30,363 nt of DNA. It comes from a virus. Below the pieces are notes generated by a model, which worked only from the letters and a program-made list of their open reading frames with translations, had not been told where the DNA came from and did not search any database. Made by a program: the position numbers and the translations under genes. How positions within the stretch are numbered: position 1 is the first letter of the stretch; each line of letters starts with the position of its first letter. The stretch lies in IMG/VR virus record IMGVR_UViG_3300006754_000087, positions 1 through 30,363 of that record; one strand, 5' to 3'. Positions 1 to 9,281 of this stretch are shown piece by piece.

Positions 1-1
1 T

Positions 2-58
2 CGGGCTTCGAACAACAAACAGGTCTTAAGTGGCCCTTTGAGGGATGACACTAAATAA
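2..58 (+). CDS. 3' end of an upstream gene (partial, frame uncertain)
   Basis: Two reading frames run in from the window edge and stop just before the tape measure gene. Frame 2 ends in a TAA that overlaps the next ATG (TAATG), a junction also seen at 23660 in this window. Frame 1 ends in TGA at 46-48. I favour frame 2 because of the overlap, but about 18 residues are too few to name a product. By position it is probably another tail gene. Confidence 0.35.
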   Translation, partial: RASNNKQVLSGPLRDDTK

Positions 59-2388
59 TGGCTGATGATCAACAGGCGATGTGGGGGAAGCTTCTCAGCA
101 CAATGGCGTCCATTGAGTCTCACTTGAGTCAAGCCAAACAGGCGCAGGCTCAGGGTGAGGTTGATAAAGTGGCTCAGGAGGCTGCGAAGGTCGTCTACCA
201 CAGCACCGAGGCTGACAAGCTCGCAGCCGCCATGAAAAATGTCAACAAGGAATCAGCGACCCAAGAGGAGTTTGGAGAGAAGAGGCTTGCTATTCTTAAA
301 GACCAACTGGCTACTCAAAAAAGTCTCGCGCAGCTCGAACACGAAGGCCAGGACGCCGCGATCAAAAAAGCCGCAGCTATCGAAAAGAAAATCAAAGCTC
401 AGGAAAAGTCAAACAAGCAACAAGCGAAAGCAGACACAACTGTAAAGAGCATTTTAAAAACAACGATGGGGATCACCGACGTAAAGATGGAGGATACAGC
501 TTTGGGGCAGATACTTGATCCCACCAACTGGTCCAAGCTCGCTGCGTCACTGAGGGAAAACCTCACACTGAGCAAAGTTGCGGCATCCATTTATCTTAAG
601 TTTATACAAGCAACCATGGCGCAGATCGTCGCTCTAGATCAAGCTCAATCATCCATGCAGCGCTCCACCGCGCTCGGTGCCGATTATAACGATATGCTCG
701 CGGACAACGGTGACGCTCTGCGTAGCGTTGGCTTGGGCTATGCCGAAGCAGGGCAGGCTATTACAGCACTACAAGCAAACATGAGCAATTTTGCTCTCCT
801 GAGCAGGGAAGCTCAAGCAGACCTTTCTCTTCTCGCTGCTGCTAATGAACAGCTTGGCGTTAGTGCCGATGTAAGTTCACGCAACATGAGCACGATGATG
901 CAGGTGCTAGGCATGACCACCCAAGAAGCCATCAATCAAAGCAATGAGCTAGCAGCCTTGGCTATAAATTTAGGTCGCCCACCACAACAAGTTGCAGAAG
1001 ATTTTGCAGCCGCCGCCCCACAGCTTGCCCAATTTGGCTCACGCATGACCGGGATGTTTGAAGAGTTGCAGATTCAAGCCACCGCCACGGGTGTCTCGAT
1101 GCAGGAATTGCTCAATATCGTAGAGCGGCTGGATACTTTTGAAGGCGCAGCCGACGCAGCGGGTCGGCTCAACGCGGTTTTGGGCGGAGGGGTGCTTAAC
1201 TCTATGGACCTCTTAGCGGCTGAAGGTCCTGAAAAAATAGCATTGCTTCAGCAAGCATTTCAGCAGACTGGGCATAGTCTGAGTGACCTAGACCAACGCA
1301 CTCAGCGATATGTAGCTGGTGTGTTAGGCGTTGACGTAACTCAGGCGAACCGCATGCTCTCAGGTTCTATAGGAGAACAGACAGCCGCGCTTGAGGCTCT
1401 AGCCACTGAAGAGGCAGACCTTCAAGAACAACGCCAACAAGCAGCGAGTATCCAGCAAAAACTTACAGCATTGATGTCTGCATTTGGCCTGGCAGTTGCA
1501 CCCCTTGTTGAAATGATTACTGGGATATTGACCCCACTAAGTGCATGGATATCAGAGAATAAAACATTATTTCAGGTCTTAATGGGCGGCGTCGTGGTGC
1601 TGTGGGGTGTTCGCAAGGCAGTACTTGCCACCCGCACAGCGATGATAGCCGTAAATGCTGCGGGCGGCTTAATGAAGGCAATGTACCTCTTGTTGATTCC
1701 CGCCCAAGTCGCCCAAGGCGCAGCCGCAACTACAGTCGCAACCACGAGCGCACCCGCAGCCGCAGGACTCACGGCTATCGGCACCGCTGGTAAAGCGGCT
1801 GCACCGGGGCTCTTTGTTATTGCTGGGGCTGGTTTTGTTTTGGGGCTCGCAATCCTTATGATCGGCGGCGCAGTTCTTATGGCAGCTTATGGCATGAGCC
1901 TCCTCGTAGACTCTTTTCGCGACTTCGCCGCAGCCATTAGTATAGAAAAGTTAATGGCTTTATCACTACTGGGTCTCGCCGCCCCCGGCTTTCTCCTCGC
2001 CGCCGCCGCATTACCTTTTCTGGCGGTTGGCATCGGCGCTCTTGCCCTGGCGCTAATGTTGCTCCCCGAACAAAAATTAGTATCCCTTCAGGGATCATTT
2101 GAGGCTATCGACGGCGCAATAACTGCTGTGGCTCAAGCACCAGACGCGCCCTTAAAGATTATGGCAGTAATCGACAAAGCGAGCGAACTAGCTGATAAAC
2201 AGCTCGTACTCAGGATGGATGTACTGTCTGCTACGGCTGATATGATTACGAGCACTTTCAGTGATTTCTTTGGTTCCGAGGGTCAAGCCTCCCAGGATGT
2301 TGTTTTAGTGCTGAAGGACCGCGAATTTGCTCGCGCCGTGAATGCCGTGGTGCAAGACAACCTACAAGCAACTGTGATGAGAGGGTAA
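58..2388 (+). CDS. Tail tape measure protein
   Basis: Probable tape measure protein (776 aa), which sets tail length and takes part in DNA delivery. Residues 1-125 are helical and rich in Lys, Gln and Ala, with coiled-coil character. The middle (about 215-450) is Ala/Gln/Met-rich and helical. A segment near 365-420 with a Gly-Gly-Gly turn and an LDQRTQR stretch resembles tape measure proteins of large marine myoviruses, from memory and not from a search. From about 500 to 690 there are several hydrophobic stretches long enough to span a membrane (for example around 515-535, 585-625 and 640-675), typical of the family. A GAGGGATGA Shine-Dalgarno-like stretch precedes the ATG. It is followed 6 bases later by a tail/baseplate gene, which fits tail assembly order. 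Exact family is unconfirmed. Confidence 0.8.
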   Translation: MADDQQAMWGKLLSTMASIESHLSQAKQAQAQGEVDKVAQEAAKVVYHSTEADKLAAAMKNVNKESATQEEFGEKRLAILKDQLATQKSLAQLEHEGQDAAIKKAAAIEKKIKAQEKSNKQQAKADTTVKSILKTTMGITDVKMEDTALGQILDPTNWSKLAASLRENLTLSKVAASIYLKFIQATMAQIVALDQAQSSMQRSTALGADYNDMLADNGDALRSVGLGYAEAGQAITALQANMSNFALLSREAQADLSLLAAANEQLGVSADVSSRNMSTMMQVLGMTTQEAINQSNELAALAINLGRPPQQVAEDFAAAAPQLAQFGSRMTGMFEELQIQATATGVSMQELLNIVERLDTFEGAADAAGRLNAVLGGGVLNSMDLLAAEGPEKIALLQQAFQQTGHSLSDLDQRTQRYVAGVLGVDVTQANRMLSGSIGEQTAALEALATEEADLQEQRQQAASIQQKLTALMSAFGLAVAPLVEMITGILTPLSAWISENKTLFQVLMGGVVVLWGVRKAVLATRTAMIAVNAAGGLMKAMYLLLIPAQVAQGAAATTVATTSAPAAAGLTAIGTAGKAAAPGLFVIAGAGFVLGLAILMIGGAVLMAAYGMSLLVDSFRDFAAAISIEKLMALSLLGLAAPGFLLAAAALPFLAVGIGALALALMLLPEQKLVSLQGSFEAIDGAITAVAQAPDAPLKIMAVIDKASELADKQLVLRMDVLSATADMITSTFSDFFGSEGQASQDVVLVLKDREFARAVNAVVQDNLQATVMRG

Positions 2389-2394
2389 CCAAGA

Positions 2395-3333
2395 ATGGAT
2401 GACGATGATGACATGACTTTTACCTTAGCGGAAGCCGAGGGCGTTGATATGGCGTTCACTCAAGAAGAAGCCGACGCTCTTGCAGAAGATGATATCGCGG
2501 TAGACTCCAGCACTGGCGTGGGGTTGTTTCGCAGCACGAGCGGCACGAGAGGATTCCAAGACCCTTCGGATTTTCAAGCGAACGAGCTTCAGCAATTTAT
2601 TGAATTTTATCACCTCCCCAGCAGCCGCTCGGTGCGCTTCAAAGCCTTTGTGACTGGCTTCAAAGATAAATTCACGTCAGAGTGGAATAAAGAAAACTTG
2701 TTCGGTCGAATGGACCCCATTCAAACATTTAAAGGGACGCAGCGCACCATAGATCTTCAGTGGGAAGTCCCAGCCGCCTCTCTCCGCGAAGCCCGCGCCA
2801 ATCTAAAACGAGCCTCTCTTCTTTTTAATATGCTCTACCCCGCTTATGATTCAGGGGGGATCATGACAACCCCGCCGTTGTTTAAATTAAAAATGATGAA
2901 CTTGATTCAGGATAGTTCCACTACAGCAACTTCTGGCGGAAGCGCTAAGCACGTTGGATTATTGGGCACCGTCGGCGGCTTCGAATATGACCCTGATTTT
3001 GAGGCTGGTGTTTTCCATGCTGGTCCTGGCAAAATATACCCTCAGGTGATACGCCTTTCATGTACTTTTACTGTAAACCATACTCACATAATTGGGTGGG
3101 ACAAAATGGGAGACTATTATGATAACAATAATAATTTTCCTTATGGCGACGGCGCACGCTCTCCTACAATTTCGGGAGCCATCTCCGAAGTCTTGCGCGG
3201 AACTGGCTCCCCCGACGCTGGCGATGAAGCAGCCGACCAGGGGCTAGAAACGGGGACAAACGATGCAGTAACAAGCAATACTGCAACCGCCGACGAACTA
3301 GCTGCATCGGAGTCGGAACTTCTGGGAGATTAA
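2395..3333 (+). CDS. Tail/baseplate structural protein (possible tail tube initiator)
   Basis: 312-residue probable virion protein. Residues 1-40 are very acidic and the C-terminal 60 are low-complexity (Ala, Asp, Glu, Thr, Ser). The folded core (about 60-255) has a pattern I associate with a conserved tail/baseplate family of far-T4 marine myophages: FKGTQRTIDLQWEVPAAS, then a helix with LLFNMLYP, PPLFKLKMMNLI, GGFEYDPDFEAG, and YPQVIRLSCTFTVNHTH. The role as a tube initiator or baseplate-tube junction protein is inferred from its place between tape measure and LysM wedge protein. Shine-Dalgarno GAGAGGG lies about 9 bases before the ATG. I am sure it is structural, not of the exact role. Confidence 0.65.
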   Translation: MDDDDDMTFTLAEAEGVDMAFTQEEADALAEDDIAVDSSTGVGLFRSTSGTRGFQDPSDFQANELQQFIEFYHLPSSRSVRFKAFVTGFKDKFTSEWNKENLFGRMDPIQTFKGTQRTIDLQWEVPAASLREARANLKRASLLFNMLYPAYDSGGIMTTPPLFKLKMMNLIQDSSTTATSGGSAKHVGLLGTVGGFEYDPDFEAGVFHAGPGKIYPQVIRLSCTFTVNHTHIIGWDKMGDYYDNNNNFPYGDGARSPTISGAISEVLRGTGSPDAGDEAADQGLETGTNDAVTSNTATADELAASESELLGD

Positions 3334-3339
3334 AATAAC

Positions 3340-3678
3340 ATGTCAAGATATAGAAAAAAAAGCCCTCTTTTGAATGAAGAAGATTCTTATGTTAACATTT
3401 TTAAGGAGCGTGGTGTAAAATATATTCGGCAATACAGCACCGCCAACTTACACCATCCCACGGTGGCTCAAAGGGCAAAACTTAAGAGAGTTAACCATGT
3501 ATGGAAGCTTGGAGATCGTTTTTATAAACTAGCACACAAGCATTACGGCAATGCAAAATTATGGTGGGTCATTGCCTGGTATAATCAGACGCCCACAGAA
3601 GCTCATCTTATTGTGGGGCAAACCCTTAAAATCCCATTCCCTCTTGACGATGTTCTGTCGTTATTGATAAATAAGTAA
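3340..3678 (+). CDS. LysM-domain baseplate wedge protein, gp53-like
   Basis: 112-residue protein with a short basic N-terminus, a linker and a C-terminal LysM-type fold at about residues 54-101: VWKLGDRFYKLAHKHYG, then LWWVIAWYNQ, then an IVGQTLKIP strand. In T4-like phages a small LysM-containing baseplate wedge protein (gp53) helps join wedges around the hub. Length, domain position and neighbours fit that. It is separated by 6 and 3 bases from the flanking structural genes, so it is probably co-transcribed. LysM can bind peptidoglycan in other settings, but within a baseplate operon a structural role is more likely. Confidence 0.75.
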   Translation: MSRYRKKSPLLNEEDSYVNIFKERGVKYIRQYSTANLHHPTVAQRAKLKRVNHVWKLGDRFYKLAHKHYGNAKLWWVIAWYNQTPTEAHLIVGQTLKIPFPLDDVLSLLINK

Positions 3679-3681
3679 AAC

Positions 3682-6600
3682 ATGGATGACGAAGAAGAAA
3701 CACCAGAGGAGGACCCCCCTGCAACTGGAGGGGCTGAAGTGGAGGAAAGCTCGGCTAGAGCCGGGGTGTCCAGCTTCCTCACGCAGGTCGGAGCCAGCAT
3801 CGACGCCACCGTCGCTGACCTTACCGGGGATGAAGCAGGTCAGGTCGACGCTCAGCGACGCCTCTCTCGGGCTCTCGACGGCACAGCCAGCGCCACCGAG
3901 GAAGAGCGAACCATCGCCCAAAGCGGCGAAGAGAGTGTTATTGAAAATGCCGAAGCACGCGAGGCAGCTAGGAGTTTCCAAGAGCAGTGTTACCTGCTCT
4001 ATAACTGGAGAAAGTTCGCAGACTTCAATCGTGACGTAGCATACCGGCGTTTTATGAAAATTCATGATGGGGGCAATTCTCCGGCGGAAATGCTGAATGC
4101 AATGACTGCAACCCCGAGCCTCGCGGAGGCAGTAGAAGAGCTGCCCGCTGTCTATTCATCGCTTGTTCCCAAAATACGTCTGTATAAAAGTTATCAGCCA
4201 ACCGCCGATCTCGACGCGGAAGAAATAGATGTAGAAGTAAAGTTTGATAACTTCACCTCAGACGTCCACGAACTCATGGTATCCGAAGCAGCACACCGAG
4301 GACAGGGTGCAGGCATAAAGAGTTTTGAATTTAAAAATACGGGCAACATGCCAGGCGCTGCTGTGCGCTCTCTTGAGGCGACACTGACCTTACACCTCAA
4401 CTCCTTGAGCGATCTTGAGGTGATCCGCGCCCACCCCCGCGACAACCCAACTGCCGATGAAGCAACGTTAGCACTTTTAGAGAACGTGGACCCTGTGAGG
4501 ATCATTGATCTGTTTACCGTTTCGTCCTCAACGGGCTCCGATAACGCTGGCCACAACCCAGCCCACTATCGAATAAAAGCGGTGGTGGGATGGGAGACTC
4601 CCCGCCAGGCAATCAGCGGTGAGCAAGAGCTAGAAGCCCTGCGCGAGTTTACCGCTCGCACAAGCCATACTTTCTTTTTAGAACTCACCACACATGAATT
4701 GGACTTGAAAGAGGACGGCACCGTAGGCGTTAGCATATCTTATATTGCCACTTTAGAGAACTCACTTCGCAGCGCACAGCCTGGCGACAGCGACGTTCTA
4801 TTCGGTACGTTGCCTCCCATTGATCAACAACGAATTGCCCAAGAGCGCATAAATATAGCCGCCTCCCGAGAAGGAATGCAAGAGCAAGTTTCTCAACGCG
4901 GGTGTGAAGCACAGGAGCGCAGCCGAATGGCAGGAGGCAACCAAGAAGCCCAAACTGAAGCTGCACAAGAGGCGAGAGAAGAAGCAACTACTGCCGACGA
5001 AGAGCGTGAAGAAGCGATACAAGCCCAGGAAAACCGCCATCGTATGGTGCTTTATCAAAACTTTCTAGAAACGTTGATAGAATTACATGGGCTGCGATAT
5101 ATTGATGTAGAAGGTGAAGAGCTGGGAGTTGTAAGCCGCCGGCTATCTTGGAGTGACGAAGTCTCGTCGCTCGCATCCGCCTCTCTTGGGCTAATGGACG
5201 CCATAGGACTAAATCCTAGCGTTACCAGAGGCGCCGAGCGTGCGGGTCTCGCGACCTCATACGACGAGGCGCAAGCCGACCTCAGCCAAGGGCAAGTGAG
5301 CGAAGAAGAAGCCCGCCGCCGCCGCGCTGAACGCGGGGGTGATATGGATATTGCATCTCGCATTAAAACAGTGAGGTATAACCTAGAACACACGGGTCGA
5401 GCCGGGAATGGCGCTTTGGACGACCGTAGTACTTTTGAGACAACTACCACAATTTCGGGGGATAATGAAAACCCTTCGGTTAATGAGCAGGCTCTCCAAG
5501 GAATCCGCAGCGCCACTGCTGCTTCTCAAGACGCTCGTGTTGTTGAACTTCAAGCAGCGCAGGACGCAAACATCAATGACGGTATTCGGGGTTTGGGTAC
5601 AGCCCTCCGTAACAGGGGTGCAGCCTACCATGGCACGCCTGAAGGCTTGTCCCAAAGCCTGATTATGGCTTCGGACACTCCGCGTGTCGAAGCGGGCAAA
5701 TTTCGAGTTTTCTTTATTTTCTTGGGAGACCTTCTGGATGCAGCCCTCTCTTTCATCGAAGCAACGGGCACGAGCAAGGACCTGCGACGAATGCGAACAC
5801 TGGTGGGTCCTACAGAATTTATAGATCCAGCCACCCCCGAACGGGTTCGCAATTATGTAAATTTGGCTGATGTTCCGATTTCATGGAATGAACTTCAGAA
5901 ATGGTTTGGGCGTGAGTTCATCGCAGCGGATGTGTTACAAATTTCATTTAGCGACTTTTTAGCCAAGGCAACTGAGGGTTTACTACGCTCTGCGTTTGGT
6001 CCCAGGTGTTTTGAGAGTGACACCGATGGGATGGTTGCCTCCTCTGCTGTTGTTACTTCCAACATGTTCCAGCTAGCGACCACAACTGATCCCTTTACCC
6101 AACGAGTGCCAGAGTTTCCTTATGGAGGGGGGGTGGTAGAGTTCAGTGCTGCTTTGTTTTCTCACGATACTGTTGCTTACACATCTGACGAAAATTCCGA
6201 CTATCTTTTTATTTTTGGTCAAATGCGCGACCCCACCAGTTTAATTTTTGATCCCACTCTTCATGGTGGCACACGACGCTCCCGCGATGCCACCAAGGGC
6301 ATCTATCACTTGCGTCACGGCGCGGCTAAGGGCATTGTAAAGAGGATCGCTTTCAAGCGTAAAGACGATCCTCAATTGCGAGCGGCAAATATTGCTCGCG
6401 CAGCCCAAACCAACTCTGGGACTAATCGGTTCCGCGCTTTGCGTGAAAGATACGATGCCAACGTAAGTATGTTGGGGAACGGCTTATTTAAGCCGGGAGA
6501 TTATGTTTACATTGATCCAACATTTTGGACCCATGGTTCCACCCCCGGCTCTATCATTGCAACCAACACTACGTTTAAGGGATACTACTCCGTCCTAGAA

Positions 6601-6828
6601 TCTAGTTCATCTATCGAGTCTGGCAAATATGAAACTGAGATTCGCTGCGTCTACCAGGCAGACGGTGAGACTTCGGAGGATTATTCCGGTACACGTCCCC
6701 GCGCCACGGCGAACGCTGCCTGCGAGAATACCTCCCCACAGTCTTTAGGGCAGAACCCCACGTCGCCGCCAGCCCCTCCTACTCCTCCGAGCGTTAGCAG
6801 CGCTGCCGGGTCCGAAGGCGCTTCATAA
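3682..6828 (+). CDS. Large baseplate-type structural protein
   Basis: 1048-residue probable virion protein, most likely of the baseplate. The N-terminal 100 residues are acidic and low-complexity. Residues 160-390 are strand-rich and include a GIKSFEFKNTGNMPGAA segment that resembles large baseplate proteins of marine myoviruses (from memory). A highly charged Glu/Gln/Ala-rich stretch at about 395-465 should form a coiled coil. A second folded region (about 690-1010) contains FRVFFIFLGDLLDAAL and a GLFKPGDYVYIDP motif. The last 30 residues are Pro/Ser/Ala-rich and probably disordered. It begins 3 bases after the LysM gene, without a strong Shine-Dalgarno sequence, so translational coupling is likely. 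No enzyme motif was recognised. Confidence 0.65.
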   Translation: MDDEEETPEEDPPATGGAEVEESSARAGVSSFLTQVGASIDATVADLTGDEAGQVDAQRRLSRALDGTASATEEERTIAQSGEESVIENAEAREAARSFQEQCYLLYNWRKFADFNRDVAYRRFMKIHDGGNSPAEMLNAMTATPSLAEAVEELPAVYSSLVPKIRLYKSYQPTADLDAEEIDVEVKFDNFTSDVHELMVSEAAHRGQGAGIKSFEFKNTGNMPGAAVRSLEATLTLHLNSLSDLEVIRAHPRDNPTADEATLALLENVDPVRIIDLFTVSSSTGSDNAGHNPAHYRIKAVVGWETPRQAISGEQELEALREFTARTSHTFFLELTTHELDLKEDGTVGVSISYIATLENSLRSAQPGDSDVLFGTLPPIDQQRIAQERINIAASREGMQEQVSQRGCEAQERSRMAGGNQEAQTEAAQEAREEATTADEEREEAIQAQENRHRMVLYQNFLETLIELHGLRYIDVEGEELGVVSRRLSWSDEVSSLASASLGLMDAIGLNPSVTRGAERAGLATSYDEAQADLSQGQVSEEEARRRRAERGGDMDIASRIKTVRYNLEHTGRAGNGALDDRSTFETTTTISGDNENPSVNEQALQGIRSATAASQDARVVELQAAQDANINDGIRGLGTALRNRGAAYHGTPEGLSQSLIMASDTPRVEAGKFRVFFIFLGDLLDAALSFIEATGTSKDLRRMRTLVGPTEFIDPATPERVRNYVNLADVPISWNELQKWFGREFIAADVLQISFSDFLAKATEGLLRSAFGPRCFESDTDGMVASSAVVTSNMFQLATTTDPFTQRVPEFPYGGGVVEFSAALFSHDTVAYTSDENSDYLFIFGQMRDPTSLIFDPTLHGGTRRSRDATKGIYHLRHGAAKGIVKRIAFKRKDDPQLRAANIARAAQTNSGTNRFRALRERYDANVSMLGNGLFKPGDYVYIDPTFWTHGSTPGSIIATNTTFKGYYSVLESSSSIESGKYETEIRCVYQADGETSEDYSGTRPRATANAACENTSPQSLGQNPTSPPAPPTPPSVSSAAGSEGAS

Positions 6829-6848
6829 ACTATTTAGGAATATATACG

Positions 6849-8078
6849 ATGCCCCGCCCCCCACAAGGAAATAATAAATTAGGCGCTTTTGCCGCTTTTG
6901 CCGAACGAACTGCCTATAGGCGATATGCCTATCCCGCTAACCTTCCTTTTATTGATTTGTGGGAAAAAGGACATCAGCTTTATGGGAAGGTAGATTGGCA
7001 TTACAATGCACGTCTTGTTAGAGAGGACACTCTGAAACAGTTGCCTGGTGGAAAGCGTAATAAAAAAACACTTTTTGCTTTAGATTATGTGGCTGATGCT
7101 TTTATGGATCTTAAACACTATTATGAAGACGCCGCCCGCGCCGGGATTATTTCCTCGACGAGTAATATCCTGATGAACCCACAAGCCGCTTGGTCCAATA
7201 TACATGACACCTTTCACGAGTACAATCAGTCGGTGTATTCTATTTTTATGGAAAATTATTTGTCTCAAGAAGCAGTTTCGCGGAAGATCACGAGCTTTAG
7301 TTTATTTTTAAAACACTTCCTTCGTTTTGTGGCAACCGTCCCTCGCGGCACCTCGATCACTCGGAGTGCGTTTGTTTACTCCAAGTTAACACCCCCCAGC
7401 GCCACCGGGTTGTTTATTGAGCTTGCAAAAGAGAAGCACGACGACGATGCGGTCAAGTATAACAAATTTTTAAAGGATAAGAACTTTCATTTTTATGTAA
7501 AAGCCGCTGAACGCTTCGGCTTTTTAGTTGATAAAAACGCACCTTGGAGGCTCGTGGCTAACTTGCGCTCCCCTGTTATGCAGGGCTATATGGAGTCTTA
7601 TGGGATCGCTCCTGAGGATATGTTTGATAATTACTATTTTTATGCTTGCGATCATGATATAGACGCCCTGAAGATGTACTTTCGGGCGTATTACGAGAAT
7701 TTTATTTTACAACACCCTACAGTTAGTATCCTGTCTCACAAGAATGGTGTTACTTGCACGCGGGTGGTGAAGCGTGCCCCCATCGCCGCTTCCGAAATGA
7801 ATTCAATGGCAGACCTTATGTGGCTTCGAGCATACACTTATTTGCGAGTTTACGAATCCGACGCCAACTGGACTCAACAGTATTTCGAAACCCAGATGGC
7901 AAATATTAATGAATATTATAAAAAGAATACCTTACAAAATACTCAAAGATATGTTAGTCTTGATTTCAAGGGATGCCACTTACCACCACCGGGTGCAAAA
8001 AAAGACTTGACACCGGGAACGTTAGGTGGTAAAGTGGAGTTTCCTGTTCGAAGGAGCAGCAACCCGCTGCAATTCTAA
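6849..8078 (+). CDS. Conserved-type phage protein of unknown function, probable virion component
   Basis: 409-residue soluble-looking protein that I do not recognise. It is unusually rich in Tyr and Phe, has no membrane segment and no evident catalytic motif. Notable stretches are PWRLVANLRSPVMQGYM near 235-250 and MFDNYYFYACDHD near 258-270. The C-terminal 40 residues are Gly/Pro-rich. A TAGGAA Shine-Dalgarno lies shortly before the ATG. It closes the tail module and is followed 21 bases later by the family A polymerase, so a structural role is inferred from position only. Confidence 0.6.
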   Translation: MPRPPQGNNKLGAFAAFAERTAYRRYAYPANLPFIDLWEKGHQLYGKVDWHYNARLVREDTLKQLPGGKRNKKTLFALDYVADAFMDLKHYYEDAARAGIISSTSNILMNPQAAWSNIHDTFHEYNQSVYSIFMENYLSQEAVSRKITSFSLFLKHFLRFVATVPRGTSITRSAFVYSKLTPPSATGLFIELAKEKHDDDAVKYNKFLKDKNFHFYVKAAERFGFLVDKNAPWRLVANLRSPVMQGYMESYGIAPEDMFDNYYFYACDHDIDALKMYFRAYYENFILQHPTVSILSHKNGVTCTRVVKRAPIAASEMNSMADLMWLRAYTYLRVYESDANWTQQYFETQMANINEYYKKNTLQNTQRYVSLDFKGCHLPPPGAKKDLTPGTLGGKVEFPVRRSSNPLQF

Positions 8079-8099
8079 GAAAGAAAAAAGAGTATACTT

Positions 8100-9281
8100 T
8101 TGCTTTTTCAAAGCCTTGATAGCAAACAAGAGTGTGTTGGGATATATGCCGATGGTCGTATCCATTATAAAGACTTCCCGACTTCTTTGACTAAAACATG
8201 GAGCTACTCCCCTATTTTATCAGGGGGTTCTGTTGAATACGCACAGATCTACACGGGGGGTCTCTCTTTGACCGATGCGTGCCCCACCAACCTCAGTGAT
8301 GAGTGGGCAGCATCACAGAAAAAACTTAAGGCTTTTTTGCGGTCTTTCAAAGAAGCTAAGATCTCGCTGTATGAGAACTGTTTTTTTGATTTGGTGCCCG
8401 AACGATTTTTATTGGAGTTCTTTTATTTGAAAAACGAAATTACCGCATCTGCACTTGAGAAGCACGCTCGCCCTCTGAACCATGATTTTCTAGCGTCGAT
8501 GGCTTCTCTCCTTCATGAAGTCTCCAGGCGCCCATTGAATATAAATAAGGGGGCACTGCGCCCTCTCTTGGGCACCGCCCGCGCTCGTGATTTTTGGAAA
8601 AAGTTAGACGCATCCGCGCATATTGATTATAATTTATTTGGCGCAAAGACCGGGAGACTGACCACCAAAAAAGGGAGCTTCCCAATTTTAACTCTTGACC
8701 GCAACCTGCGCCGCGTCTTGGAGCCCACGAACGATTGGTTTGTGGAGCTTGACTTCAACGCGGCAGAACTACGCACCTTGTTGGCTCTCAGCGGCTCTGA
8801 GCAGCCCGAAGGTGATATCCACGAGTGGAACATTGAAAATGTGTTTGGGGGCTTAGGAACGCGGGAGGAGGCGAAGAAGAGGGTGTTTTCTTGGCTTTAT
8901 AATCCCTCCTCCGAGGATGCTCTCCTTAGCAATGCATATGATCGAGACACTGTAATAAAGCAGTACTTTGATGGGCGAGCAGTTAAAACGATCTTTGATC
9001 GAACGATGGAGGTCGACCGCCGCCGCGCATTGAATTATATTGTGCAAAGCACGACAAGTGATTTGTTTTTAGACCGCGCCAACGCCGTCAGTCGCCTTCT
9101 GAAAGACCACCAGTCTCATGTTGCTTTTTTCATCCACGACAGCTTGGTGCTGGACGTGTGTGATGAGGAGAAGAGTGCCCTTGGCGCCCTCATAGAAGAG
9201 TTTGGTTCCACGCGGCTAGGAGACTATAAGGTTAATGTGAGTGCCGGAAAGAATTTTGGCGACATGAGGAAAATACGATGA
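8100..9281 (+). CDS. Short family A DNA polymerase (polymerase domain only)
   Basis: 393-residue DNA polymerase of the Pol I family, reduced to the polymerase domain with no 3'-5' exonuclease motifs. A TGRL motif lies at about 196-199, as in Pol I enzymes. Motif A is DFNAAELRTLLAL with Asp218. The O-helix (TREEAKKRVFSWLY) keeps the residues matching E. coli R754, K758, F762 and Y766 (here R255, K259, F263, Y267). Motif C reads H346-D347-S348 rather than the usual HDE: the metal-binding Asp is kept and the Glu is Ser. The start is a TTG with a purine-rich AAAAAAGAG about 8 bases upstream; no in-frame ATG gives a sensible N-terminus. Its stop overlaps the next gene (ATGA). With the separate FEN nuclease at 14006 it resembles a split Pol I, for gap filling or primer replacement. 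Confidence 0.85.
   Translation: MLFQSLDSKQECVGIYADGRIHYKDFPTSLTKTWSYSPILSGGSVEYAQIYTGGLSLTDACPTNLSDEWAASQKKLKAFLRSFKEAKISLYENCFFDLVPERFLLEFFYLKNEITASALEKHARPLNHDFLASMASLLHEVSRRPLNINKGALRPLLGTARARDFWKKLDASAHIDYNLFGAKTGRLTTKKGSFPILTLDRNLRRVLEPTNDWFVELDFNAAELRTLLALSGSEQPEGDIHEWNIENVFGGLGTREEAKKRVFSWLYNPSSEDALLSNAYDRDTVIKQYFDGRAVKTIFDRTMEVDRRRALNYIVQSTTSDLFLDRANAVSRLLKDHQSHVAFFIHDSLVLDVCDEEKSALGALIEEFGSTRLGDYKVNVSAGKNFGDMRKIR

Noticed and set aside
3661-4065. 134-codon - strand frame with hydrophobic C-terminus
   Set aside because: It is opposite the start of the large baseplate gene and spans a gene junction. It has no ribosome binding site or family pattern.
5055-5516. 153-codon - strand frame inside the large baseplate gene
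   Set aside because: It is a Ser/Arg-rich low-complexity frame opposite the continuous baseplate coding sequence.
8100-9281. Reading the family A polymerase as inactive because motif C is HDS
   Set aside because: The essential motif A and C Asp residues and the O-helix residues are all present; the Glu of HDE is the less critical member, so the change alone does not show inactivity.
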